The position numbers and the translations under genes are program-made. Positions 30,501-41,022 of a DNA stretch of 64,000 nt are shown here, piece after piece; the first letter of the stretch is position 1; every line of letters begins with the position of its first letter. Below the pieces are notes generated by a model, which did not search any database, was not told the origin of the DNA, and saw only the letters and a program-made list of their open reading frames with translations. Origin of the DNA: Sabellastarte sp. h YS-2021 (lineage: Eukaryota; Annelida; Polychaeta; Sabellida; Sabellidae); NCBI GenBank assembly GCA_964017235.1, contig OZ024927.1:47249293-47313292 (forward strand), given 5' to 3'.

Positions 30501-33117
30501 AGACATAATTATGAATCACTTTTGTGCAATTGTTATTTGTGTTTATAAACACATTAATTTAATTCTGTATGTAGAAAAAAGAGCCATGTTTGCCCAATGT
30601 TTGTGTTGTTTTGGAACAATATCTTATGTTTTGTATGTCTTTGAATCTGCTTTCATTACGCGACTATAAAGACTTTGATTAAATGAGTTTACATAAAATA
30701 TATCATTTGATTCCACAGTATATGATTCCCAAACATTTGAGTAACATTCGGAATCTTGTATATAAATGCAATGAGGTTGCAGTGTGAATTTTGTTTATTT
30801 GTTTATTTGGGGTTTTACGTCGCTTTCAACACTGTACAGGTTATATCAGGACAGGTAGTTGGAAGGGCACAGGAAACCAGTGCATAGAGTTTGCTAGGGT
30901 TGTGTACTGTAAACTGCCGACCAACGGCAGGCAACTACCAGCTTTCCCACTTGAGCCCGTGTGGGGATCGAACCCCGGCCTCAGAGGTGGGAGGTGAGAG
31001 TGTTGCAGTATGAAGAGCCTTGTCTGAAATATATATGTTGTCAGGCCTTTGTGGTAGAAGATTTAACAAGTTTACCAATAACTTGACAGGGGCCATGGTG
31101 GCAGAGTGGTAACACTCTCGCCTCCCACCTCTGAGGCCGGGGTTCAGTTCCCAGCAAGGCCTCAAGTGGGAAAGCTGGTAGTTGCTTGCCGTTGGTCGGC
31201 AGTTTACAGTACAGAACCCTAGCAAACTGTATGTACTGGTTCCCTCTGCCCTTCCAACTACCCGTCGTGATATGACCTGTACAGTGTTGAAAGCGACATA
31301 AAACTCCATATAAATAAATAGAACCAATAACTTGACTCTCACCCATGTAGTCGTACCAGCTCATAGAAATATATGAGATCCATTGCAGGACTGTTGACAA
31401 GGACATAAATGGCACAACTTTGAGTCTTAGGGGAGCTATTAGATTGTTTACTGACTCTTGTGCTGATCAGGCTCTGAAAAAAATCTTTGACAAGAGTTTC
31501 TTGGATGATTCAACAATAGTATAAGTTATGATACACTGAACCTCATAGACATATAAGATACATTTTTGGTTTTGTTATGTTCTGTTTATTAACCCCTACA
31601 TATTTAAGCCAGGGTCAGTATTCCCATCACCCCTCACCTGAGAATAAACTAGTGTGAGATAATTGTTTAACATAACTTTTCATTCAGTAACAGATGAGGG
31701 GCATCTGAAGAAGATTAACCCACTACTTTTGCTATTGGGTGAAGATAATTCATGTTAATTTATGTTCAGGTTAAATGCATAGAAGAGGAGAAGGCCATTG
31801 CAGATGATGAGTTTGTGTGCAAGTTCAAAATCGGCTCCTGGACATACAGTTCTAACCTTCTGCTGATGGAATTCTATGGTAAGTTGAATGGCTTTATTTT
31901 ATTGGTTCATTTATTTAGGTAAGATGTGACCTGTTTTAATGCATACTATAAAGTTTTTCATGGCATCATCATAAAATATTTTATATATGCATCATGCTAC
32001 TTAATGTAAGAATCATGTAGTGATGTTTTGTGCTAATCCGTTAAATCCATAATTTGGCTCATAAAATATTGTTTCAGAGTTGCTTTCCTTGAAGGAAACT
32101 ACTCTAAAAGCTGGAAGATGAAAATAGTTAACATTAAATCACCAAATGATATACCTTCAAATGTGTCGTGTTTAGTTTCCACAGACCTTCAAAATGTCTT
32201 GTCTCTTATAGGTCTTGTTCACCATGGTGAGGACTTGTAATGCAAAAATCAAATAGTCACAAAGATCCAATGTTTTCAGTTTTAGTAAATTTATGGAGGG
32301 TTATCATTCTTTTATCTTTAGCATGGGGGATGTATCATATGTGTCTTATATGTCTATGAGGTTCAGTGTACCATAACATATGTCCCTTCATATCCCCACC
32401 TTTGACCACATATTTCACAAATCATAACATTTTCCTAATTCCTTCTGTCATTATGTACCTGCTGTTTTTCTCTTATGCTAAAACTTTTTTTCATAGTTAT
32501 TTCACACCACTTCTGCTATTGTAATACATTACCTGAGAGTAGAATCACCATTGCATAGAGTGGCAAACCAAATATAAATTTTCTGAATATAATCAGAAAA
32601 TACAGTTAGGATATCTTTTGCATTATCACAATTACATGCTAGATTGAGTTATTTTTAAACGACATTAAAACAACAGGGACACCCCCATAAGTGTTGTGCA
32701 GTACATCTACTGTTATAATGGGTACAGAATATAAATGAACCAAGACTGTACACTAAGAGTGTAAATTTTATTGAAGCTGAATCCCATTAAATTAAGTAGA
32801 AAAAAAAACAAGCAAGAAAGGCTGTGCAATTGTGATTAAGTCTCTTGAGTGTTCTGTGTTGTTGACTATGCTGAAATTGATAGTGAGTAAGGATGTATAT
32901 ATTTTTTTAATGTATTTGTACTGTCTTTCATTTTGTACAAATTTTCATGCTTGGAAAAACAGGTCAATTGGAAAAACTGGATGTATCTGACTTTATGGGT
33001 GATGGTGATCACATTCTTGGGAACACCGCAGTGTCAGTAATGAAGACGTATGACTGCTGCACAGAAAGCTACCAAGACATTACCTTCACCCTTACCATCA
33101 GTGATGATGCTGTGTAA
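27514..33117 (+). CDS. AChBP: Acetylcholine-binding protein-like secreted ligand-binding domain, copy 2 (six exons)
   Basis: Exons 27514-27561, 28033-28236, 28524-28633, 29909-30002, 31770-31878 and 32963-33117 are open and correctly spliced, 239 aa, with the same exon lengths as copy 1. About 22 residues differ from copy 1 by my count, 13 of them in exons 3 and 4. All aromatic-box residues, the C-X13-C loop and the vicinal cysteine pair (YDCCTESY) are kept, so ligand binding is plausible. An additional in-frame ATG at 27496 would add MNILPV before the signal peptide; I prefer 27514 because copy 1 has only that start. Total length is 5.6 kb against 10 kb for copy 1, because its introns have fewer insertions. 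Soluble AChBP is inferred as for copy 1. Confidence 0.9.
28033..28236 (+). CDS. Copy 2 exon 2: N-terminal helix to loop D
   Basis: 204 nt. Three substitutions relative to copy 1 (Ala to Ser, Asn to Ser, Leu to Met). The NET glycosylation site is kept. The acceptor is TTCTAG. Confidence 0.92.
28350..28379. repeat. (AAT)n microsatellite in intron 2 of copy 2
   Basis: About eight perfect TAA units. In copy 1 the corresponding place (10820-10865) has a broken ATAATAATG run, so the array expanded or decayed after the duplication. Confidence 0.85.
28524..28633 (+). CDS. Copy 2 exon 3: SWTD to loop A
   Basis: 110 nt. Eight of 36 residues differ from copy 1 (for example PVDLIWQPDITDYN against PADKIWQPDITAYN). 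The loop A Tyr is kept. The donor is GTCCGT, weaker than GTGCGT in copy 1. Confidence 0.9.
29640..29790. repeat. Dispersed repeat in intron 3 of copy 2
   Basis: Counterpart of 13725-13870: ACAAGAGCATTTGG, GACCTCCACCAG, GTGATCCAGATCAGTCTCA. Confidence 0.6.
29909..30002 (+). CDS. Copy 2 exon 4: loop E region
   Basis: 94 nt. LWSREADHIGDTLAVVDSNG then NVLHIPMHVRK. Tyr becomes Asp in the turn before loop E. Donor GTAAGT; an internal GTAAGG 9 nt earlier could be used but would delete RK and V. Confidence 0.9.
30788..31007 (-). mobile_element. SINE family 1, head-truncated, intron 4 of copy 2
   Basis: Same family as 12031-12260 but lacks the A-box end. It stops after the B box (GGGGTTCGATCCCC) and CCTCCCACCTCTGAGG. 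An imperfect duplication TTGCAGTGTGA/TTGCAGTATGA flanks it. Copy 1 intron 4 carries the unoccupied site (CTGCAGTGTGAGGAGCCTTG, about 14408). Confidence 0.85.
31088..31322 (+). mobile_element. SINE family 1, full length, intron 4 of copy 2
   Basis: Head GGGGCCATGGTGGCAGAGTGG at the left and AAATAAATAGA at the right, inverted relative to the SINE 80 nt upstream. Flanked by the 14-nt duplication ACCAATAACTTGAC (31074-31087 and 31323-31336). Copy 1 has a single GCCAATCACTCGGT there, the empty site. Confidence 0.9.
31770..31878 (+). CDS. Copy 2 exon 5: Cys-loop and loop B
   Basis: 109 nt. Cys-loop CIEEEKAIADDEFVC and loop B GSWTYSS. Three substitutions relative to copy 1. Confidence 0.92.
32963..33117 (+). 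CDS. Copy 2 exon 6: loop F, loop C and stop
   Basis: 155 nt. Two substitutions at its start (QLEKLDV), then identical protein. The last 90 nt, synonymous sites included, equal copy 1. Confidence 0.92.
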
Positions 33118-33244
33118 AGCAGACAGGAAAAAAATGTAAAAGGTGGCAGATATACATTGTGGCATTGGAACAATTTTGTTACAGTTTTATAACATGGTCA
33201 TTGATTGCATGAAATTTGTGTAAATATGTGTTTCCTTTTTTTTC

Positions 33245-33250
33245 AATAAA
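33245..33250 (+). terminator. Polyadenylation signal, copy 2
   Basis: AATAAA 128 nt after the stop, aligned with that of copy 1. Confidence 0.75.
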
Positions 33251-34990
33251 GGCAGATAATCTTGTGTTTCGATGTTATTTTCCAGTTTGTAAACACAGAG
33301 TTTGGCATTATGTAGCTTTCAGGATGAAATGAGGCTATTTTGTTAAAGTTTGTTATTAATATGCTAATTCATTGCATATTAGGTTGACTAAATCTCTTAA
33401 ATAATCTTTTTTATATGCTAACAAAGTTTTCCATAGCAAAACCACATTTTTCGATAAATGCATTTAATGTTATATGTCATCAAAAGGGTGTTAGATATAA
33501 AAGGTCACATGTACAGAAAATCACTGGTAATTTGATAAACTTTCACCCTTTGTGAAATCCATTTTAAGTCCCAGACCAAATTCAGACTGAAATCTTAGAT
33601 TAACGTCCCTGACTTAGCCAAAAACTTAGACCCTTTGTAAAGCCACCTCTGGTGTTTATTCTATTGCTCTCACTTCTGTAAACACGTGATATGCTGCAGG
33701 GCTTCTCTTGATGTGACCTGTGTTAAAGCAATGCTGACCTACCTCAATGTTGATCTTTGATTCCATCCTCTTCCAAAACAAATCATGGCAAACTGATCCC
33801 AATCATTAAAGATTCATAATTGTTTCTGAAGAGTTTTAGGGAGAGCAGGTAAGGATTTGCTAGGAGTCAAAAGAATTTTTTTTTCAATTCATTCAATTGG
33901 GTTCTAAGTATATTCTATATTTTAGTCAAAAGTTTTTTTTACATTACTGACAGTTACTAACATTATGTCTATGACTTCGGCGTTAGGATGTTGGGATTTA
34001 GAGTATATGTCTGGGCTTTAATACTTGGCTTCCTCACTTAGATTGTATCTTTGGACAAGGTAGTTTACACATGTGTTTTCCTCTTCACCCAGGAGTACAG
34101 ATGGGTACCAACATAAGTTGAGAGAATTGGCATCCTGACCCTGTCTGGGGTGTAGAAATAATCGGACCTACTTTATACAAAAAAACCCAAAAAACTGGAA
34201 TTAAGGGCCTAGTTTATTGTAAACCATTCCACCTCAGTCAAATAGACTACCATCATAACTGGACTGGACTTTAAAGAAAAGCTGCATTAAGGACACGCCA
34301 AGTATGTAGGAATGTGATAATGTAATGAATACTTTTATAACACTTAATCTCTATCATATGACAGGCTCAACCATTAAGGTCGAAAAAAGAAATCAGAATC
34401 CGGAAACTAAGCAGGCCACTACCATTGATACCAGGTATGGAGTTTATACCCACTCACACTTTTCTGATAAGACACTTTTTATGATGTCAAACAGTACATT
34501 ACAACAGGTGTAACTCTCTATTTTCACATTTTTGACATAATTCCTAAATCCATTTTATCAATTATCATCTATATTTTCTGAAATTTTACAATTATTAGTT
34601 CAAAACGATATTATGAAACAATAATTATTTTAACTGAGATAGGTCAAATACTTGATTGAAAGTGATTAAAAGTGAAAGATGAACATTACCTTTAACCACA
34701 TTATGACAGTTTGGAAGGTTATTGTACAGGGACTCGTTTTTTTTAAATACTTGTACACCTAAAATATGAAAGAGGACAATATTGTGGACTATATGGATAT
34801 AATGTATGATACTACAGCCACATCAAGTCACATCAAAAGCTAAGTATGCCCCACTTTATGGTGAGATTAATAAAAACGTGATTCCCATTTTACTTGTCAT
34901 AGGTAATATTGTATTGCTTGATGAATATGAAAAACGATTTTGAATGATAAACTAGTTTAATTGTAAAATGCTTGGAAAATTAAAATTAAT

Positions 34991-35254
34991 AGCAGTGAAT
35001 CTAAATTTTTGCATAATTTAGATTGGTAGATTTTTTGATTTAGTTTATTGGGACAAACGTTAAAGCTGCTTTATCATACCAAGACCTGGTGTAGTTTTTG
35101 ATGAGCATTATAATTTGAAAACTTTTCACAACAGAAGAGGTATGTAACACCTTAGATAGTAGCATTTCCAAATATAAAATTAAAATTATGTACTTTTAAA
35201 GCATAAGAAAAGTTGAATAGTTCAACTGTTGTTCAAAGTTCCAGTTTTATGTCC
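34991..35254. other. Intergenic, no gene recognised
   Basis: AT-rich sequence right of the duplication unit. Nothing seen. Confidence 0.5.
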
Positions 35255-35390
35255 TGTTCAACAGCCAGGGTCATATTGGGACAGGCCCACAGAATTTGTC
35301 ACTTGTGAGACTCAAATCCACACAGCAGTGAGAGCCTGTGATTAGATGCAAAACTTGTTAAACCACTAGGCCACTGTGGACCTCTCACAA
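35255..35390 (-). mobile_element. tRNA-derived SINE, family 2
   Basis: Matches 4636-4775: CAGGGTCATATTGGGACAG, GTGAGACTCAAATCC, GAGAGCCTGTGATTAGATG, then AGGCCACTGTGGACCT. The A box is on the right, so it reads minus. Confidence 0.6.
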
Positions 35391-35685
35391 GTGTTGTTCA
35401 AATGCTTAATTGTGGTTCTGTTGATTTGGGCTTTAAAGGAACAAAGGTATTGATGATACACCAAATCTGACAGTCAGATTCTCAAATTCACAAATTTGCA
35501 TCATTACATGGAGTTGAAGATGAAGTTGCATAGTTGTCCTCTATATTTAGAGGAACATGTAACCATTTTGTAATAGAGTAGAAGGCTAACTTTACAACAC
35601 AGTCTTGTCCAGGTTAAATGCCGTCACATGATGTATAATTCTGTGTATGTTGCTGTGTGATGCTCTATGTAATTGAAGTTGTATG

Positions 35686-36835
35686 CAGAGGCAGATACAG
35701 GATTTCCCGAAAGGGGGGGCGTGGGTTGTCGCGGGTATGGATATTTCATACTTGGACTTTCTGTAGTGGGACATATCACGCGGTGCACGGACAAAATGTC
35801 GGTGGACAAAATACTGGGGGACCAAATGCCAGTCAAAATTGCAAGGGGGGGGGGGGGGACAAAATGCTGTCCATTTTATGGGACAGGGAGGGCAAAATGC
35901 CTATCTTAACAAAACACTTTATATTTGATACTGATGGTCAAGCAAACTGAAAAAACTTCTAGCAGAAAAAAGCCTCTGTAAAAACCTACAGTAGAAAATA
36001 CCTCAGTATAAAAGCCCACTAAATAAATGGTACATAGCACACAAGTCCTGCCAAGTAGTGTACATCATGTAACAAAGGTTTGGGTATTTTCTACAGGGGT
36101 TATTTGTTAATACACTAGTTTTCTACTGTTTCTGTAGTTTTATTTTTCTATTGGCTTTTTCTACACTCAATTGTCAGACACTTACAGCAGTTTACCTAAA
36201 ATAAACTTCAAAGGGGTTTCCCCTTCCCATAATAAACAATAGTATAACTGCAGAAAAGATGGAGGGAAACATACTTGAATCTAAATTTATTTGCCACAAT
36301 GTTTCTTCAACTTTTTATTTTAAAATAACTTATTCTTTCATTGTTTTTCTTTAAAAACATGTAAACCAATTGATTAAATTTGATGAAACATTTTTGGAAT
36401 TTAACCTTTTTTGCAATTTAATCTTATCATAGCTTCTGAAGTAAATTAGAACTGAAATATAGAAGTGCAGTAATAAATTATTAATTGGGGTGAGTGATTC
36501 CAGTTTTGTAAAGTGTGTATCTCATGCTTAAACATATACTGGTAAACAAAAGTTTATAAATAAAGTCATCCACAAAAGATGTAATCCTCTGTTTGAGGAT
36601 GAGACCTAACATAGAACACACACAAAAGAACCTAATCCCCTTTGATACTGGACAGTGACACAGGTATAATGACTGTCACTTTAAACAGGTACTAGTATAT
36701 TACCCTAGTAAAGACAGATCTTGGGGTGGGGATTGGAGGGGGGCGTGGACAGTAGCAAAAAGCCCCATGACTAAAGGTTGAAACTCTGAAAGGGGGGGCG
36801 TGCGCCCTCCACGCCCCCCCCTAGATCTGCCTCTG
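35686..36835. mobile_element. 1.15-kb TIR element with 5-bp target duplication
   Basis: Left end CAGAGGCAGATACAGG, right end the inverse (CTAGATCTGCCTCTG), each followed inward by a G- or C-run and GGGGGGCGTG. Flanked by GTATG on both sides (35681-35685, 36836-36840). The interior is AT-rich with no transposase, so non-autonomous. The CAGAGGCGGATC-type end recalls hAT-like repeats, but hAT duplicates 8 bp, so the superfamily is left open. Confidence 0.8.
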
Positions 36836-36894
36836 GTATGTGTTAAATATTATCTAAGTTTCAGTATTTCCTAGTTCAAATGTATTGCGTGTTT

Positions 36895-37231
36895 AGAAAG
36901 GCTAACACTCTTTCTCTTAATTATGTGTAGTTATTTCACAAACAGAAGTTGATAAAATGCTGGTGTTTTAGAAAAGACAAAGGATGAGTGGACACCTGCC
37001 TATATTCCCTGTTTTTTGTGACTTTATAAACCTGGCAGAATTGAGTTTTATGTGTCTTTGCTATATATTTTCTCATCTTTGTGATGAAAAGACCCTAAAC
37101 AATAAGCTACATAAAAAAATAAATTATGTAAGTAAAGTATATATTCAAGATCAACACAATAAAGAAATAAACTTTGATGAACATCATTCTATTCCTTTTT
37201 TGTTGTGTTTCAATTTTCAAATGATAAACAC
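36895..37231 (+). repeat. 5' LTR of the BEL/Pao element
   Basis: Begins AGAAAGGCTAACACT and ends near AAATGATAAACACA. Internal landmarks GAGTGGACACCTGCCTATAT and TTATAAACCTGGCAGAATTG are shared with the 3' LTR. Exact ends are uncertain because TG...CA termini are not obvious. Confidence 0.85.
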
Positions 37232-37768
37232 AGTAGCTTATAGGGGAATATAACTTCATTCTCCATGTGCTTCACTTGTGGAACAAAGAATTTCTCATAA
37301 AAGACTTTTTGTGCAAACAATCCTCTATGTTCTGTTCATCAGGATACTGGGATTTTGATGTTATTCCCTATTTGTGATTCATTCAAAAGTGTACTCTAAC
37401 TTGATCCACAGTATATTATTGCTTCACATTTCAAGGATATTTATGCATTCAGTGTTCAGTTCAGGCATCTAAGGATTCATCATGACAGACACAGAAGGTT
37501 CCAGTGGTTCAACATAAACTGCAGAATTAGCTTCTGCAGAAGAATTGAATAAAAAGAAAGATCATTGAACAGTCTTCATTCACCAGGACATTTAACAGCC
37601 TGTACAAATTACTTGACTCTGGAAGTCCCAGTGCTGCTCTCAATAAAACAATTGAAGAACTGGAAGCAAAATATAAAGTGCTTGAGGAAAGATGTGAAGC
37701 TATTTCAATGTCAAGTGAACCAGATCCCAAAGTGGAAGATCTTCTCACAGATAAATATGACATGTTAA

Positions 37769-38443
37769 ATGGCATTCCAAAGTTCCAAAGTTATGAGAAC
37801 AAAACCCAAGATGAGTGATTCTACTTATACAGATGGCCATGAAAAGACTGAAGAACTTATCAAGTCCTTTAAAGTTTCTTTGACCATGCCTAAACCTGAA
37901 ACCAAAAAGTTTGATGGTGATCCCAGCACATTTGCGGAGCATATGTCATATGTAGAAACGTACATTGAACCAAATGTTTCCGATGCCAAACAGTGCCTTG
38001 CTTTTCTAGTGGATACATGCACAGGCAAAGCACAAAATTCTATAGCCTACTTGCTGCAATGTTCAAATGCATCGGAAGCCTATCATGCAGCCAAAAATAT
38101 ATTGAGAGAAATGTGTGGACAAAAACACCAGATTGTATGAGCTGTAATGGATGAGAGTACAAATGGACCAAACATCGCCCCAGGTGACTTCCAGGTGACA
38201 ACCTGGACTTTGGTTATTAGCATGAGGAAGGCTGAGACAATACTCACTGAAAACGGATCATCAGAAGAACTGCTAGCAACGGAGAAACTGGTTAGGATCT
38301 ACATAAGATTGCCAAGACCCATACAAGGTAAATGGAGTGACAAACTTTTTAAACTGCAAGAGAAGGATCAAAAATCAAGTGTCTCACACATCCTGCAAAC
38401 TCTCAAAAAGACAAGAAAATTTCAAAACCAGTTTATTCAATAA
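37769..38443 (+). pseudogene. BEL/Pao gag (DUF1759-like)
   Basis: MPKPETKKFDGDPSTFAEHM and AKQCLAFLVDTCTGKAQNSI match the DUF1759 pattern of BEL/Pao polyproteins. The frame breaks near 38140 and resumes through about 38440. It would form the capsid-like shell of the retrotransposon particle. Confidence 0.8.
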
Positions 38444-38469
38444 GTACTGGATCAGTAAAGGTAAAGTGT

Positions 38470-39013
38470 GTGCTTTGTAAAAATGTTTATTACTTGAATC
38501 AGTGCCCTGAATTTCTCCAGTTGAGCCTGAAATCTAAGTATGACCTTGTATCTCAAAAGAGCTTATGTAGAAATTTACTTCATCCAGGGCATATTGCAAG
38601 TAAATGTAAACATAAAGGCATGTGCAGGCAATGTGAAGGCAAACACAGTAATGTTTTGCATGATTTCAAAACAGCATGTCAGTGCATTCTAAATGATAGT
38701 AATGTGGTTTCTAGTACAGATACAATGTTGAATGTTACAAAGAATGATGAGTCAAACAGCATTACTGGTATTACTTGATGAATGTGTTGAAGGTTCAGAT
38801 GCATTGTATAAATGTAAGGCCATTGTGGATCAAAAGTCATCTGTCAATTTGTGCTCTGAAAGGTTGGCAAAGAGATTAGGTTTGCCTGGTACACAATATA
38901 AAACCACATTCATTGTTGCTATAGGAAATTATGTTGTTGAAGGTAGCAAGCTTTCTGGAACTAAGGTGTATTCCCAAGATATGCAAAACAGTGTTCAAGT
39001 GAATGATGTATAA
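38470..39013 (+). pseudogene. BEL/Pao zinc knuckle and aspartic protease remnant
   Basis: A zinc-knuckle-like region (HPGHIASKCKHKGMCRQCEG) is followed by the protease region KAIVDQKSSVNLCSERLAKR. There the expected D-T/S-G catalytic triplet reads DQKSS, so the protease would be inactive. One frame change near 38770. Confidence 0.75.
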
Positions 39014-39037
39014 ACTGTCAAACAAATACCTGCATCA

Positions 39038-40207
39038 ATGAATTCAGTGTTCAAAGAGTCAGACTTTCATGGTATGGAACATCTCAAAGTGATAGAAATC
39101 CCAAGCTGTACAAATTCAGTTCAGATTGATCTACTCATAGGTTCTGGTGTTCCAAAAGCTTTTCACCAATACGAGCAAAGAAAAGGTGCAGATGGGCAAA
39201 TTTATGCTGTTCACCTTACACTTGGTTGGGATTTAGTGGGTCCCAAGGTGGTAGGTGGAAGTGGGCAATTTTGTGGGATGCTGACTGAGCCAAATGCATT
39301 TCTAATTGACCATACCCCCCAACAACACTGACACAATCCCACTTTACTTAGAAAGGGTTTTTGGTCATGACTTCAAAGATTGCTCCCTATTCAGTTCAAA
39401 GGTAGGTCCATCCATTGAGGATAAACATGCTTTAGAGTTGGCCAAATCTTCAATGACCATCACAGATGGAAAATTTTGTGTTGGTATTCCATGGAAACAA
39501 AACCTTATTAATCTACCTTCAAACAGAGAAGTTGCCTTAAGGCATTTGAATGGCTTCGCAAAGAGATTTCAGAAAGAGCAAAAGCTATACACTGCTTATT
39601 CAAATGAGATGAAGAAATTCATAGATTCTGGCTTCATTGAACCAGGTAGGTTTGATGATTCTGATTTGTGTCACTACATACCCCATCACCCTTCATTTAT
39701 GAAGGACCTGATCTCTTGAACCAGTTGACTAATGTTCTCATCGGATTCCGTAGATTCAGGTATGCTGTCATTTCGGACATTCGTAAGATGTATCTGAATG
39801 TCAAGGTTCCTCTGAAAGATAGAGGTGCACTCAGAATCATATGGTGGCCTGATGATGACATATCCAAAGCTCCAACAGAGTATCGAGCTGCAGTCCACAT
39901 ATATGGGGCAAAGTCTTCTGGGTTCATTGCTAATCTTTGTGTTCATGACATGGGAAACAGAACTAAAGATTCAGTGCTTTCAGATGTATTGACAAAAGAC
40001 CTATATGATGATGATCAAGCTTCATCAGTTCAGTATGAAGGTGAAGCCATTTCCCTTGTTTCTGGTCTCTCTGCCTTATTGAGTGAAGGTGGTTTCCATC
40101 TTACAAAGTTTGTGTCAAACTCAAAGAATGTAGTTGATGCAATTCCTGAGGGAGACCAAGGTCTAGGTCAGTCTGAAGTCAATCATTCAATCCTTGGCCT
40201 AAGTTGA
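39038..40207 (+). pseudogene. BEL/Pao reverse transcriptase remnant
   Basis: RT region recognised by FRRFRYAVISDIRKMYLNVK (motif A, Asp kept) and DRGALRIIWWPDD. The catalytic motif, usually Y/FVDD, appears as DLYDDDQAS. A frameshift lies near 39690. Confidence 0.8.
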
Positions 40208-40385
40208 AATGTTGAAACAAATGAGCTAGGTATACCCTGCTCAATCCCAGATGATTCTCAAGCTCCTACTTAGCAGTCATTATTGTCAGTGGCTGTCAAG
40301 GTATATGATCCACTGGGAATAGTTTCTCTCCTGTTCTACTTCCAGTGAAGGCAATGATCCAAGAAAAAAACCACAGTAGGTTGGG

Positions 40386-40982
40386 ATGATCCTGATCCAG
40401 ACATTGGAAAATGCTTACATGAAATCATGTCTGGGCTTCAACTTATTTCCCAGTTTTCTCTTGCGCTGCTACAAACCTGATTCAGACTCCTTTGACAAGC
40501 CAAAACATATTTCTATCCATGGATTCAGTGATGCCAGCAATATTGGCTCTGCTGCTGTTGTTTACCTTCAGCAAGTGTCCACTAGTAGACAAGTTGCTTC
40601 TTCCTTTGTGATTGGCAAGTCTAGAGTCACCCAAAAGCTCAAGGGTCATATATCTGCTGCAACTATTCCTAAATTAGAACTCAATGCTGCAGCATTTTTG
40701 ACAAACCTTGCTGATAAGGTGAAAAAGCACATAGATATTCAAATTGATGACACCTTCTACTGGTGTGACAGTCAGGCTGTTTTAAGCTGTCTGTTTGCAA
40801 CTCATAAGAGATTCCCAGTTTACTGGACAAACAGATTGGCAGTAATTCTGGGAATGGCAGACAGTCAACAATGGCAATATGTCCCAAGAAAATGCAACCC
40901 AGCTGACATTGGTTCACGTGGAGTTCATCCAGGGGATTTCTCCAAAAAGATCAAACTTGGGTCACAGGCCCAACATTCTTGA
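40386..40982 (+). pseudogene. BEL/Pao RNase H remnant
   Basis: HGFSDASNIGSAAVVYL, PKLELNAA and YWCDSQAVLSCL are the conserved RNase H blocks of BEL/Pao. The stretch is open for 198 codons but cut off from the RT by stops at 40207-40386. Confidence 0.8.
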
Positions 40983-41022
40983 CTCTCCCACCTGAAAGAT
41001 GGCAGGAACAATCTGATGTGAA

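Larger units (their letters stand above)
21970..34990. repeat. Segmental duplication unit B (contains AChBP-like copy 2)
   Basis: Tandem counterpart of 5840-20200, starting with AAGACCCAAGAATTGCAG (AAGACGCAAGTATTGCAG in unit A) and ending near 34990. It has its own insertions: a Harbinger element upstream of the gene and two SINEs in intron 4. It lacks the palindrome-ended elements of unit A introns. Confidence 0.7.

Noticed and set aside
30304-30669. 121-codon frame in intron 4 of copy 2 as an extra exon or nested gene
   Set aside because: No homology to any receptor segment, and copy 1 has no corresponding frame.
8993-33117. Copies 1 and 2 as truncated nicotinic receptor pseudogenes
   Set aside because: Both have open frames, good splice sites, the same stop position and a polyadenylation signal shortly after it; the FPFDxQ coupling motif is changed in the AChBP manner.
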